Shown piece by piece: positions 17,498 through 25,370 of a stretch of 64,000 nt of DNA. The position numbers and the translations under genes are program-made. Within the stretch, counting starts at the first letter, position 1. Each line of letters opens with the position of its first letter. Below the pieces are notes generated by a model. That model saw only the letters and a program-made list of their open reading frames with translations. It ran no database searches and had not been told where the DNA came from. Where the stretch lies: positions 1-64,000 of the forward strand of contig NZ_MJAH01000029.1 in the NCBI RefSeq assembly GCF_001746295.1, given 5' to 3'. This stretch comes from Streptomyces sp. LUP47B (GTDB taxonomy: Bacteria > Actinomycetota > Actinomycetes > Streptomycetales > Streptomycetaceae).

Positions 17498-17950
17498 TCA
17501 GCCGTTGGGCCGCAGGGTCCACACCACCGTCATCTCGCCCGTGATCGCCCCGTCCGCGCGGCGGATCTCGATGGTCACGGGGAACTCGGGGCGTTCCCCG
17601 GCGTCGAGTTGGGCGACGACCTCGGAGGCCGGGCGGCCCAGGGTCGCCGTGGCGGTCACCGGGCCCATCGCGAGCTTGCGGTAGGCGATCTCCGCGTTGA
17701 CGGCGAGCGGCACGGCGCGCGAGAGCTGGTCGCCGAACGCGGCCAGGACGACCGCCCCACTGGCGGACTCGGCGAGCGTGAACATCGCCCCGGCGTGCGG
17801 TCCGCCCACGTGGTTGTGGAACTCGCCCTGGTCGGGCAGGGCGACCACGACCTTCTCCGGGCCGGTCTCCACGAACTCGAGGTTCAGGGTCCGCACCATG
17901 GGCACGGTGGCGGCGAGCATCTCGCCGACGGACATCTGGTCTGCGCTCAT
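17498..17950 (-). CDS. Hotdog-fold thioesterase
   Basis: A 150-aa single hotdog domain of the PaaI/DUF4442 type. The hallmark segment HNHVGGPHAGAMFTLAESAS (residues about 45-64) contains the active-site loop and the start of the central helix. The strand AEIAYRKLAMGPVTATATL follows. Members hydrolyse acyl-CoA thioesters; the acyl substrate is not predictable. ATG at 17950 appears leaderless: a -10-like TAACAT on the minus strand ends 6 nt before it. Divergent from an MFS transporter with palindromes between them. Confidence 0.85.
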   Translation of the reverse strand: MSADQMSVGEMLAATVPMVRTLNLEFVETGPEKVVVALPDQGEFHNHVGGPHAGAMFTLAESASGAVVLAAFGDQLSRAVPLAVNAEIAYRKLAMGPVTATATLGRPASEVVAQLDAGERPEFPVTIEIRRADGAITGEMTVVWTLRPNG

Positions 17951-17956
17951 GCCGGG

Positions 17957-17999
17957 ATGTTACCCACGAGTAAATTGCGCTGACCAGGCCTGGTACCAG
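17957..17999. promoter_or_regulatory. Thioesterase promoter overlapped by two palindromes
   Basis: Minus strand: -35 TGGTCA (17986-17981), 18-bp spacer, -10 TAACAT (17962-17957), then 6 nt to the ATG at 17950. ACCAGGCCTGGT (17983-17994) is a perfect 12-bp palindrome that overlaps the -35. It runs into CTGGTACCAG (17990-17999), a perfect 10-bp palindrome. The overlap suggests repressor binding. Confidence 0.55.
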
Positions 18000-18053
18000 T
18001 GACAGACGTCTCCTTCCAGGCCTCACCGCCTCCCGATCCGTCCTGCAAAGGGT

Positions 18054-18089
18054 TTGGCAAGACAGCACCCCGGCGGCGATAGTCGGCCG
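18054..18089 (+). promoter_or_regulatory. Promoter for leaderless MFS gene
   Basis: TTGGCA at 18054-18059 (5 of 6 match to TTGACA), an 18-bp spacer, and GATAGT at 18078-18083 (4 of 6 match to TATAAT). The GTG start follows 6 nt later, so the transcript is probably leaderless; no ribosome-binding site is visible. Confidence 0.6.
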
Positions 18090-19391
18090 GTGACCGCCTC
18101 CGCCGACTCCTCCCGCCGCGCCCGCAGACCCGCCTGGGCGAGCCGCAACTACGGCCTGCTGACCGCCGCCGCGTTCGTGACCAACCTCGGCAGCAACGGC
18201 GCCCTGATCGCCGCCGCGTTCGCCGTACTGGAGGCAGGTGGGGACAGTGGCGACGTGGGCCTGGTGGCCGCCGCGCGCACGCTCCCGCTGGTGGTGTTCC
18301 TGCTGATCGGGGGCGCCGTGGCGGACCGCCTGCCCCGGCACCGGGTGATGGTCGCGGCCAACACCCTCAACTGCCTCTCCCAGGCAGCGTTCGCCGTCCT
18401 CGTCCTGGCCGGCGAGCCCCGGCTCTGGCAGATGATGGTGCTGACCGCGCTCGGCGGCACCGGGCACGCGTTCTTCAGCCCGGCGGCCGAGGGCATGCTG
18501 CTGTCCTCGGTGCGCGGCGAACAGGCCGGCCGTGCCTTCGCGGTGTTCCGGATGGCGATGCAGGGCGCGGCGCTGGGCGGCGCCGCGCTCGGCGGTGCGT
18601 TGGTCGCCGCGGTCGGCCCCGGCTGGGTGCTCGCGGCGGACGCGGTGGCCTTCGCGGTCGCCGGTTCGCTCCGCGCCTTCCTCGACGTCAGTCACATCCC
18701 GGCACGCGAACCGGGCGCCGGCATGCTCGCCGACCTCCGCGACGGCTGGCGGGAGGTCGCGGGGCGGCCGTGGCTGTGGGGGATCGTCGTCCAGTTCTCC
18801 GTGGCCAACGCGGTGCTGGGTGCCGCCGACGCGGTCTACGGCCCGCTGGTCGCCCGGGACGACCTGGGCGGGGCGGGCCCCTGGGGTGTGGCCCTCGGCT
18901 TCTTCGGCGCGGGCACGGTCGTCGGCGCCCTCCTCATGACCCGCTGGAAGCCGCGCCGGCTGCTCTTCGTGGGCATCCTCTGCGTGTTCCCGATGACGCT
19001 GCCGTCCGCCGCGCTGGCCGTACCGGTGTCGGTACCGCTCCTGTGCACGGCGATGTTCGTGGCCGGCGCGACCGTCGAGGTGTTCGGCGTCTCCTGGATG
19101 ACCGCCCTGCACCAGGAGATACCGGAGGACAAGCTCTCCCGGGTCTCGGCCTACGACTGGTTCGGCTCGGTCGCCCTCATGCCGCTCGCAGCGGCTCTGG
19201 CGGGCCCGGCGGAGTCGGCGTTCGGACGCACCGCGGCCCTGTGGGGCTGCGCGGGCCTGATCGCGGCGGTCACGGCGGCCGTCCTGTGCGTACCGGACGT
19301 CCGTAACCTGCGCCGGAGCACCAGGACGGTCACCCAGGTCACCACGAAGGACTCAGCCGATGCCGAACGCCCCGTCGGGGGGCTCGGGTGA
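18090..19391 (+). CDS. MFS transporter (EntS-like)
   Basis: A 433-aa major facilitator of the MFS_3/enterobactin-exporter-like group with 12 predicted membrane segments. Recognisable features are the N-terminal helix NYGLLTAAAFVTNLGSNG, the loop after TM2 with GGAVADRLPRHRVMV (motif A), and HAFFSPAAEGML in TM4. The start is the leaderless GTG at 18090. The C-terminal 13 codons overlap the end of the convergent spermidine-synthase-like gene by 39 bp. Exported substrate is unknown; the divergent thioesterase and shared palindromes hint at common regulation. Confidence 0.88.
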   Translation: MTASADSSRRARRPAWASRNYGLLTAAAFVTNLGSNGALIAAAFAVLEAGGDSGDVGLVAAARTLPLVVFLLIGGAVADRLPRHRVMVAANTLNCLSQAAFAVLVLAGEPRLWQMMVLTALGGTGHAFFSPAAEGMLLSSVRGEQAGRAFAVFRMAMQGAALGGAALGGALVAAVGPGWVLAADAVAFAVAGSLRAFLDVSHIPAREPGAGMLADLRDGWREVAGRPWLWGIVVQFSVANAVLGAADAVYGPLVARDDLGGAGPWGVALGFFGAGTVVGALLMTRWKPRRLLFVGILCVFPMTLPSAALAVPVSVPLLCTAMFVAGATVEVFGVSWMTALHQEIPEDKLSRVSAYDWFGSVALMPLAAALAGPAESAFGRTAALWGCAGLIAAVTAAVLCVPDVRNLRRSTRTVTQVTTKDSADAERPVGGLG

Positions 19392-20198
19392 CGGCACCGC
19401 CTCCGCGTCCCGCACCGGCCGCGCCGCCCCGATGAACTTCCGCAGCCCGGCGCCGTGTTCGACCCGCGCGGGAAAGGCGTCGGCCGCGGTCCGCCGGGCC
19501 AGGGCCGGTGTGTCGAGGGGCAGTTGTCCGGCGACGAGCACCGCGTTCCCGAACCGCCGCCCCCGCAGGACCGCCGGCTCGGCGATCAGCACGAGCTCCT
19601 GGAACACCTCGGCGAAATTGGCGAGTTGGGACCGCAGAAACGCGAAGGGCGCGGCGTCGGCGAGATTCGCGAGATAGACCCCGCCGGTCCTGAGCACACG
19701 GGCCGCCTCACAGGCGTACTCAAGGGACGTCAGATGGGCGGGAACCCGTGACCCCCCGAAGACGTCGGCGACCAGCGCGTCGGCAGAGGCCGCCGGGGCG
19801 CCTTCCAGCCATCGCCGCGCATCGGCCGCGTGCAACGCGATCCCCGCCCCCTCCGGAAGCGGCAGATGCTCGACGACCAGTTCCAGCAGCGCCCGGTCGG
19901 CCTCCACGACGTCCTGCCGGGAGCCCGGCCGGGTGGCCGCCAGATACCGCGGCAAGGTCAGAGCACCGCCACCGAGATGTACGACGTCCAGCGGCCGCCC
20001 CGCCTCCCCGATGCCGTCCAGCACATGCCCGAGCCGCTGCGCGTACTCGAACTCCAGATGCGTCGGCTCGTCGAGATCGACGTAGGACTGCGGAGCCCCG
20101 TCCACGGTCAACAACCAGGCCCGCTCCCGATCGACATCGGGCATCAGCTTGGCGAACCCGTGATCAACGGCACGGGCGACGGGCAGGGACTCGGTCAT
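19353..20198 (-). CDS. Spermidine synthase-like methyltransferase-fold protein
   Basis: A 281-aa protein with a spermidine synthase-type Rossmann domain. HLGGGALTLPRYLAATRPGS forms the nucleotide-binding loop, VVEADRALLELV the acidic ribose-binding strand, and DALVADVFGGSRVPAHLTS the catalytic-loop region. The classical polyamine-synthase DxGGGDG and YHE motifs are not intact, so true spermidine synthesis is doubtful. Such proteins are common in Streptomyces with no assigned role. ATG at 20198 gives a normal N-terminus; upstream in-frame codons fall in an extragenic repeat. Its 3' end overlaps the MFS gene. Confidence 0.75.
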   Translation of the reverse strand: MTESLPVARAVDHGFAKLMPDVDRERAWLLTVDGAPQSYVDLDEPTHLEFEYAQRLGHVLDGIGEAGRPLDVVHLGGGALTLPRYLAATRPGSRQDVVEADRALLELVVEHLPLPEGAGIALHAADARRWLEGAPAASADALVADVFGGSRVPAHLTSLEYACEAARVLRTGGVYLANLADAAPFAFLRSQLANFAEVFQELVLIAEPAVLRGRRFGNAVLVAGQLPLDTPALARRTAADAFPARVEHGAGLRKFIGAARPVRDAEAVPSPEPPDGAFGIG

Positions 20199-20221
20199 CT
20201 GCTCATTGTGCCTGTGCCACA

Positions 20222-20312
20222 GCGCCCCTTCAGGGGCGCGGGGCTGTATCGATCTGCGGCTCCGCCGCGCGGGCGCGACCAGCCACAACGGCCCCGCAGT
20301 CCCCCACACACC
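20222..20312. repeat. Streptomyces extragenic repeat element
   Basis: Between the spermidine-synthase-like gene and tuf3. Its landmarks, CCCCTTCAGGGGCGCGGGG, then GCGGCTCCGCCGCG, then GCGCGACCAGCCACAACGG, match from memory a short palindromic element found in many intergenic regions of Streptomyces genomes. The first and second parts can form hairpins and may act as a weak terminator after tuf3. Copy number could not be checked here. Confidence 0.55.
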
Positions 20313-20322
20313 GAAACCACCC

Positions 20323-21492
20323 TCACACAAGGGCGGTAACGGTCCCCGCCCCGACGGTCCGACCACCTTCACGGATGGCGAATCCGAGACCTGGCTCAAG
20401 AGGCACGTCCCGACCCAACTCCACGGTCATGACGACCTTCTCCCCCGGCCGGGCGACAGCGACCTCACCGAGGTCGACATCCCCCACGACATCCGCCGTA
20501 CGGATGTAGAACTGCGGCCGGTACCCGGTGGAGACGGGCGTCGTACGCCCACCCTCCCGCGCCGACAGCACATACACCTGCGCGGTGAAGCGACGGCTCG
20601 GCACCACGCTGCCGGGCGCTGCCACGACATGGCCCCGCCGGACCGCGTCCCGGGGAACGCCCCGCAGCAGCAAGGCCACGTTGTCCCCGGCCTGCGCCTC
20701 GTCCATCGGCTTGCCGAAGGTCTCGACGCCGGTCACCACCGTCTCCACGGCGGCCCCGAGCACGTCGACCCGGTCACCCACCCGCACGGTGCCCCGCTCG
20801 ACCGCGCCGGTCACCACGGTCCCCCGGCCGGTGATGGTCAGCACGTTCTCGACGGGCATCAGGAACGGCGCGTCCAGATACCGCTCGGGGATGGGCACAT
20901 AGGTGTCCACCGCGTCGAGCAGCGCCTCGATCGACGCCGTCCAACGCGGGTCCCCCTCCAGGGCCTTCAGCCCCGAGACCCGTACGACGGGCACGGCGTC
21001 GCCGCCGTAGCCGTGCGCGGTGAGCAGCTCACGGACCTCCAGCTCGACGAGCTCGACCAGTTCCTCGTCGGCCGCGTCCGCCTTGTTGAGGGCGACCACC
21101 ACGTGGTCGACGCCCACCTGCCGCGCGAGCAGCACGTGTTCGGCGGTCTGCGGCATGATCCCGTCGAGCGCGGAGACGACGAGGATCGCCCCGTCGAGCT
21201 GCGCGGCCCCGGTGACCATGTTCTTGACGTAGTCGGCGTGACCCGGCATGTCCACGTGGGCGTAGTGGCGGGTGTCGGTCTCGTACTCGACGTGCGCGAT
21301 GTTGATGGTGATCCCGCGCGCGGCCTCCTCCGGGGCCCGGTCGATGCGGTCGAACGGCACGAAGGTGCCGCTGCCGCGCTCGGAGAGGACCTTGGTGATG
21401 GCGGCGGTCAGGGTGGTCTTGCCGTGGTCGACGTGGCCCATCGTGCCGATGTTCAGGTGCGGCTTGGTGCGCACGTAAGCGGTCTTGGACAT
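20323..21492 (-). CDS. tuf3: Divergent elongation factor Tu (Tuf3 type)
   Basis: A 389-aa EF-Tu. G1 reads GHVDHGKTT near residue 18, G3 is DMPGH (canonical DCPGH) and G4 is NKAD (canonical NKCD). Domain 2 and 3 landmarks include GRGTVVTGAVERG and GYRPQFYIRTADV. The C-terminal segment reads GLGFAIREGGRTVGAGTV, where housekeeping EF-Tu has GLRFAIREGG. This divergence matches the third, stress- or stringent-response-linked tuf gene of Streptomyces (S. coelicolor tuf3) rather than tuf1 in the str operon; no rpsL, rpsG or fus flank it. ATG at 21492 has GAGG 7 nt upstream. Confidence 0.9.
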   Translation of the reverse strand: MSKTAYVRTKPHLNIGTMGHVDHGKTTLTAAITKVLSERGSGTFVPFDRIDRAPEEAARGITINIAHVEYETDTRHYAHVDMPGHADYVKNMVTGAAQLDGAILVVSALDGIMPQTAEHVLLARQVGVDHVVVALNKADAADEELVELVELEVRELLTAHGYGGDAVPVVRVSGLKALEGDPRWTASIEALLDAVDTYVPIPERYLDAPFLMPVENVLTITGRGTVVTGAVERGTVRVGDRVDVLGAAVETVVTGVETFGKPMDEAQAGDNVALLLRGVPRDAVRRGHVVAAPGSVVPSRRFTAQVYVLSAREGGRTTPVSTGYRPQFYIRTADVVGDVDLGEVAVARPGEKVVMTVELGRDVPLEPGLGFAIREGGRTVGAGTVTALV

Positions 21493-21808
21493 GGCTGTAC
21501 CTCGAAGCCTCTTCGTGTTCGTGGAAGAACGGGACCCCAAGGACTTGCCGACCCTCCCCCTGCGGGGTCCGCCGGACGATCCGGGAAGGGTCAGCTTCGG
21601 GCGCCGTCTGCGGCGGCCAGGAACACGGGGACGGCAGCCTTCGGCGCATCCGCGACTGCGGATGCTGCGAGAGCGAAGGCGTACCGGAACATGACGCAGA
21701 TCATGTCCCACGCGTCGTCCCACGTCGAACGGTTTTTGTCACCGCCCGTCCACGCAAGCGGCGGCATCCATACGGCGATCACACCTCCATGTCGGTTACC
21801 GTCACTGG
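21493..21808. other. tuf3 leader and divergent intergenic region
   Basis: A 316-bp gap. On the tuf3 side it contains a 7-bp inverted repeat GGACCCC (21532-21538) / GGGGTCC (21564-21570) with a 25-nt loop, which would form a hairpin in the tuf3 leader. AT-richer sequence at 21700-21780 probably holds the divergent promoters. No small gene is supported. Confidence 0.4.
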
Positions 21809-22576
21809 ATGCTCGATGCCACCACCCGCTCTGGGGGCACCGCCACGGCCACTCCCCCGGCCATCGCCACGGAGCTCGCTCTCCCCGTCCCCGCGCCGGG
21901 GGGTCTCACCTCCCGTTGCACGAGAGTGCTGCTGTCGCCGTGGTCCCGGTTGTCCCTGCTCGTCGCGCTGCTCGCGGGCGCCGCGTCCACGGTCCTGCTC
22001 TTCGAGCCACAGAGACTGCTCTCCGACGGCTGGCCGCCCCAGCTCGGCGGGGTCGCGGCCGCGGTCGTGTTCGGGGTGGCGTACGGGCTGTGCACCGTGG
22101 CGTTCGTGCCTCGGCCGCTGCTGAATCTGGCCGCGGGCGCGCTCTTCGGGTCGCAGCTGGGGCTCGCCTCGGCGCTCGGCGGAACGGTGCTCGGGGCCGG
22201 GATCGCGTTCGGTCTGGGCCGGATGCTCGGGCAGGACGCGCTACGGCCGTTGCTGCGGGGCCGGTGGCTGAAGGCGGCGGACGGGCAGCTCAGCCGGCAC
22301 GGGTTCCGCTCGATGCTGGTCGCGCGGCTGTTTCCCGGGGTGCCCTTCTGGGCGGCCAACTACTGCGCGGCCGTGTCCCGTATGGGATATGTGCCGTTCC
22401 TCGCCGCGACGGCGCTCGGGTCGATTCCGAACACCGCCGCGTACGTGGTCGCCGGTGCGCGGGCTTCCGCACCGACCTCGCCGGCGTTTCTGATCGCCAT
22501 GGCCGCGATCGCCCTGCCGGGGTTGGCGGGAGCGATCGTGGCGTGGCGCAAGCGGCATCATCTGCGACGCCCCTGA
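21809..22576 (+). CDS. TVP38/TMEM64 family membrane protein
   Basis: A 255-aa VTT-domain (TVP38/TMEM64, DedA superfamily) membrane protein. After a cytoplasmic N-terminus of about 45 residues come five or six hydrophobic segments. The conserved core is FVPRPLLNLAAGALFGSQLG, then GIAFGLGRMLGQDALR, and MLVARLFPGVPFWAANYCAAVSRM, the FxRxxPxxP-like signature. It is distinct from the DedA gene at 13481. Role probably in membrane lipid or lipid-carrier translocation, by family analogy only. It stands alone and converges on the thiolase. Confidence 0.88.
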   Translation: MLDATTRSGGTATATPPAIATELALPVPAPGGLTSRCTRVLLSPWSRLSLLVALLAGAASTVLLFEPQRLLSDGWPPQLGGVAAAVVFGVAYGLCTVAFVPRPLLNLAAGALFGSQLGLASALGGTVLGAGIAFGLGRMLGQDALRPLLRGRWLKAADGQLSRHGFRSMLVARLFPGVPFWAANYCAAVSRMGYVPFLAATALGSIPNTAAYVVAGARASAPTSPAFLIAMAAIALPGLAGAIVAWRKRHHLRRP

Positions 22577-22586
22577 AAGGCGTCGG

Positions 22587-23756
22587 TCACACCCTCTCCA
22601 GAACCATCGCGTTGGCCAGTCCGCCCGCCTCACACATCGTCTGCAGGGCGTAACGGGCGCCGCGTTCCCGCATCGCGTGCACCAGTGTCGTCGTCAGGCG
22701 GGTACCGCTCGCGCCCAGGGGGTGGCCCATCGCTATGGCGCCGCCGTGGACGTTGACCTTGGACGGATCCGCGCCCGTCTCCTGCTGCCAGGCCAGGACC
22801 ACGCTGGAGAACGCCTCGTTGACCTCGAAGAGGTCGATGTCGTCGAGGGTGAGGTGGGCTCGGCGCAGGACCTGCTCCGTGGCGGGGATGACTCCGGTGA
22901 GCATGAGGATCGGGTCGGAGCCGGTGACGGCGAAGCTGTGGAGGCGGGCCAGCGGGCGCAGGCCCAGGCGTTCCGCTGTCTCGCTCGACGTGATGAGGAC
23001 GGCCGAGGCGCCGTCGTTGATCGGGCTCGCGTTGCCCGCGGTCACGCTCCACTCGATCTGCGGGAAGCGTTCGGCGAAGTTCGGGTCGTAGTAGGCGGGC
23101 TTGAGGCCGGCGAGGATCTCGGGGGTACTGCCCGGGCGAACGCACTCGTCGCGCGAGACGCCCTCCAGGGGCGCGACCTCGGCGTCGAAGAGGCCCTTCT
23201 CCCAGGCCGCGGCGGCCTTGTGGTGGGAGGAGACGGCGAACGCGTCCATCCGCTCGCGCGTGATCGACCACTTGGCGGCGATGAGTTCGGCACTGATGCC
23301 CTGCGGGACGAGGCCTTCCTTGTAGCGCTCGGCGACCCCGGGGCCGAAGGGGTCCTTGCCCTCGGGCACGTTCGACCACATCGGCACGCGGCTCATCGAC
23401 TCGACCCCGCAGGCGACGACGAGGTCGTACGCGCCCGCGATCACTCCCTGCGCGGCGAAGTGCACGGCCTGCTGGGAGGAGCCGCACTGGCGGTCCACGG
23501 TGGTCGCCGGGACCGTCTCCGGGAATCCCGCCGACAGGGCCGCGTAGCGGGTGGTGTTCATGGCCTGCTCGCCGACCTGGTCGACGGTGCCGCCGATGAC
23601 GTCGTCGATGAGCGCCGGGTCGACGCCGGAGCGCTCGACGAGGGTGCGCAGGGTGTGGGCGAGGAGTTCGACGGGGTGCACGTGCGCGAGGGCGCCGTTG
23701 GGCTTGCCCTTGCCTATGGGGGTGCGTACGGCTTCGACGATGACTGCGTCACGCAT
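22587..23756 (-). CDS. Acetyl-CoA acetyltransferase (thiolase)
   Basis: A 389-aa thiolase that condenses or cleaves acyl-CoA units. The acyl-enzyme cysteine is in TVDRQCGSSQQAVHFAAQ (about residue 88), the catalytic histidine in GGAIAMGHPLGASG (about 345) and the second cysteine in LQTMCEAGGLANAMVLERV near the C-terminus. Start ATG 23756 is preceded by GGAGG; an ATG 5 codons upstream is possible. It is divergent from an HxlR-family regulator, and three repeated boxes lie between them. Likely in fatty acid or branched beta-oxidation, regulated by that protein. Confidence 0.92.
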   Translation of the reverse strand: MRDAVIVEAVRTPIGKGKPNGALAHVHPVELLAHTLRTLVERSGVDPALIDDVIGGTVDQVGEQAMNTTRYAALSAGFPETVPATTVDRQCGSSQQAVHFAAQGVIAGAYDLVVACGVESMSRVPMWSNVPEGKDPFGPGVAERYKEGLVPQGISAELIAAKWSITRERMDAFAVSSHHKAAAAWEKGLFDAEVAPLEGVSRDECVRPGSTPEILAGLKPAYYDPNFAERFPQIEWSVTAGNASPINDGASAVLITSSETAERLGLRPLARLHSFAVTGSDPILMLTGVIPATEQVLRRAHLTLDDIDLFEVNEAFSSVVLAWQQETGADPSKVNVHGGAIAMGHPLGASGTRLTTTLVHAMRERGARYALQTMCEAGGLANAMVLERV

Positions 23757-23795
23757 GGTCCGGGCCTCCATCAATGATGGGCGATTACCAGTGAG

Positions 23796-23864
23796 TAGGA
23801 AATCCAAACTCACCATAACCTCGTGGGTTGGGAAATCAAACCCTTGAGTTGGAGAACCAAACCC
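23796..23864. promoter_or_regulatory. Three HxlR-type operator boxes
   Basis: Three copies of a 16-bp box related to T-T-G-G-G/A-A-A-A-T/C-C-A-A-A-C-C-C lie at 23796-23811, 23828-23843 and 23849-23864. Spacings of 32 and 21 bp place them on one helix face. Box 3 has the dyad TTGG-agaa-CCAA and covers the probable -35 of the regulator gene; box 1 lies near the thiolase promoter. Confidence 0.6.
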
Positions 23865-23869
23865 TCCCC

Positions 23870-23882
23870 TAGACTGGGCTTC
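23870..23882 (+). promoter_or_regulatory. -10 box for leaderless HxlR gene
   Basis: TAGACT at 23870-23875 ends 7 nt before the ATG at 23883, with no ribosome-binding site between. A -35-like GAGTTG (23846-23851, 18-bp spacer) overlaps operator box 3, consistent with autoregulation. Confidence 0.5.
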
Positions 23883-24353
23883 ATGGCCGCCCCCCGAGAC
23901 CCGCGTCCCTGTTCGATCGCCGACGCCCTGGCGCTCGTCGGCGAGAAGTACTCCCTGCTCGTGCTGCGGGAGGTCTGCCTGGGCAACGGCCGCTTCGACC
24001 AGCTCGTGCGCAACATCGGGGCCCCGCGGGACATCCTGTCCACCCGGCTGCGCCGGCTCGTCGACGCCGGGATCCTGACCAAGCGGGTCTACAGCGAGCG
24101 ACCGCAGCGCTTCGAGTACCGGCCCACACAGGCAGGGCTCGAACTGGAGCCAGTGCTGCTGACGCTCATGGCGTGGGGTGACCGGCACCTGCGCGCGGAC
24201 GACGACCGGCCCATGGTCCTGGAGCACAGCTGCGGCCATGAACTGACGCCCGTCGTCGCCTGCGCGGACTGCGGCGGCACGGTGGTGCACGAGGACCTGA
24301 CGTCCCATCCGCAGACCCCCGGCTGGACGGTGACGGGCCCGACGGCCGCGTAG
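23883..24353 (+). CDS. HxlR-family transcriptional regulator
   Basis: A 156-aa winged-helix regulator. The HxlR core is clear: CSIADALALVGEKYSLLVLREV, the recognition region IGAPRDILSTRLRRLVDAGIL, and the wing RVYSERPQRFEYRPTQAG. An extra C-terminal segment has CGHELTPVVACADCGG, a Cys/His-rich stretch resembling a zinc ribbon (CxxxH...CxxC), as in some longer HxlR proteins. ATG at 23883 is leaderless. Divergent from the thiolase gene, which it probably represses together with itself from the three boxes. Inducer unknown. Confidence 0.9.
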   Translation: MAAPRDPRPCSIADALALVGEKYSLLVLREVCLGNGRFDQLVRNIGAPRDILSTRLRRLVDAGILTKRVYSERPQRFEYRPTQAGLELEPVLLTLMAWGDRHLRADDDRPMVLEHSCGHELTPVVACADCGGTVVHEDLTSHPQTPGWTVTGPTAA

Positions 24354-24489
24354 GCACTCACCACGCCCGCCCCTGTGGCCGGCCTGTCACCGCGGGGCGC
24401 TACGCTGCCCTCGAACCCCGATCACCGCGCCCGGTGATGTGGCACGCCCGACTCCCTTCACTCGACCAGCACTTGGACGCCGTAACTTC

Positions 24490-25365
24490 ATGTCTTGGTT
24501 TGAATCACTCGTCCTCGGACTCGTCCAGGGGCTGACCGAGTTCCTTCCCGTCTCCTCCAGCGCGCATCTGCGTCTGACCGCGGCCTTCTCGGGCTGGAAG
24601 GACCCGGGCGCGGCCTTCACCGCGATCACCCAGATCGGCACCGAGGCGGCCGTACTGATCTACTTCCGCAAGGACATCGGGCGGATCATCTCGACGTGGA
24701 GCCGTTCCCTGGTCAAGAAGGAGCTGCGCAGCGACCACGACGCCCAGATGGGCTGGCTGGTGATCGTCGGCTCCATCCCCATCGGCCTGCTGGGACTGCT
24801 GTTCAAGGACCAGATCGAGGGGCCGTTCCGCGACCTGCGCATCACCGCCACGATGCTGATCGTCGTGGGCATCGTCATAGGCGTCGCGGACCGGCTGGCC
24901 GCACGCGACGAGAACGGCGGGCGGCATCGCGCGCCCAAGCAGCGCAAGGGACTTGAGGACCTCGGCGTCAAGGACGGCCTGATCTTCGGCCTCTGCCAGT
25001 CCATGGCCCTGATCCCCGGCGTCTCCCGCTCCGGCGCGACGATCAGTGGCGGCCTGTTCATGGGCTACAAGCGCGAGTCCGCCGCGCGCTACTCCTTCCT
25101 CCTCGCCGTCCCCGCCGTACTGGCCTCCGGCCTCTTCGAGTTGAAGGACGCCATGGAGAGTGACCACGTCTCCTGGGGCCCCACGATTTTCGCCACGGTG
25201 ATCGCCTTCGTCGTCGGTTACGCGGTCATCGCCTGGTTCATGAAGTTCATCTCGACCAAGAGCTTCATGCCCTTCGTCTGGTACCGCATCGCCCTGGGCA
25301 TCGTCATCATCGCCCTGGTCACGATGGGCGCCCTCAGCCCGCACGCGGCGGAGTCCGCGGGCTGA
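24490..25365 (+). CDS. uppP: Undecaprenyl-diphosphatase
   Basis: A 291-aa BacA/UppP membrane phosphatase that recycles undecaprenyl pyrophosphate for peptidoglycan and other wall polymers. The N-terminal motif reads LVLGLVQGLTEFLPVSSSAH (residues about 8-27, with catalytic Glu and Ser). The second signature PGVSRSGATISGG holds the essential arginine. Eight hydrophobic segments are predicted and the length is normal. ATG at 24490 is preferred because an upstream GTG adds a non-membrane extension. Overexpression confers bacitracin resistance in other bacteria. It precedes a frameshifted DUF1877 gene by 5 bp. Confidence 0.95.
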   Translation: MSWFESLVLGLVQGLTEFLPVSSSAHLRLTAAFSGWKDPGAAFTAITQIGTEAAVLIYFRKDIGRIISTWSRSLVKKELRSDHDAQMGWLVIVGSIPIGLLGLLFKDQIEGPFRDLRITATMLIVVGIVIGVADRLAARDENGGRHRAPKQRKGLEDLGVKDGLIFGLCQSMALIPGVSRSGATISGGLFMGYKRESAARYSFLLAVPAVLASGLFELKDAMESDHVSWGPTIFATVIAFVVGYAVIAWFMKFISTKSFMPFVWYRIALGIVIIALVTMGALSPHAAESAG

Positions 25366-25370
25366 CAGGC

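Noticed and set aside
19353..20198. Bona fide spermidine synthase
   Set aside because: The polyamine-binding and catalytic motifs are not intact; only the fold is supported.
20206..22653. Very long plus-strand frame opposite tuf3
   Set aside because: Shadow of EF-Tu, with no independent features.
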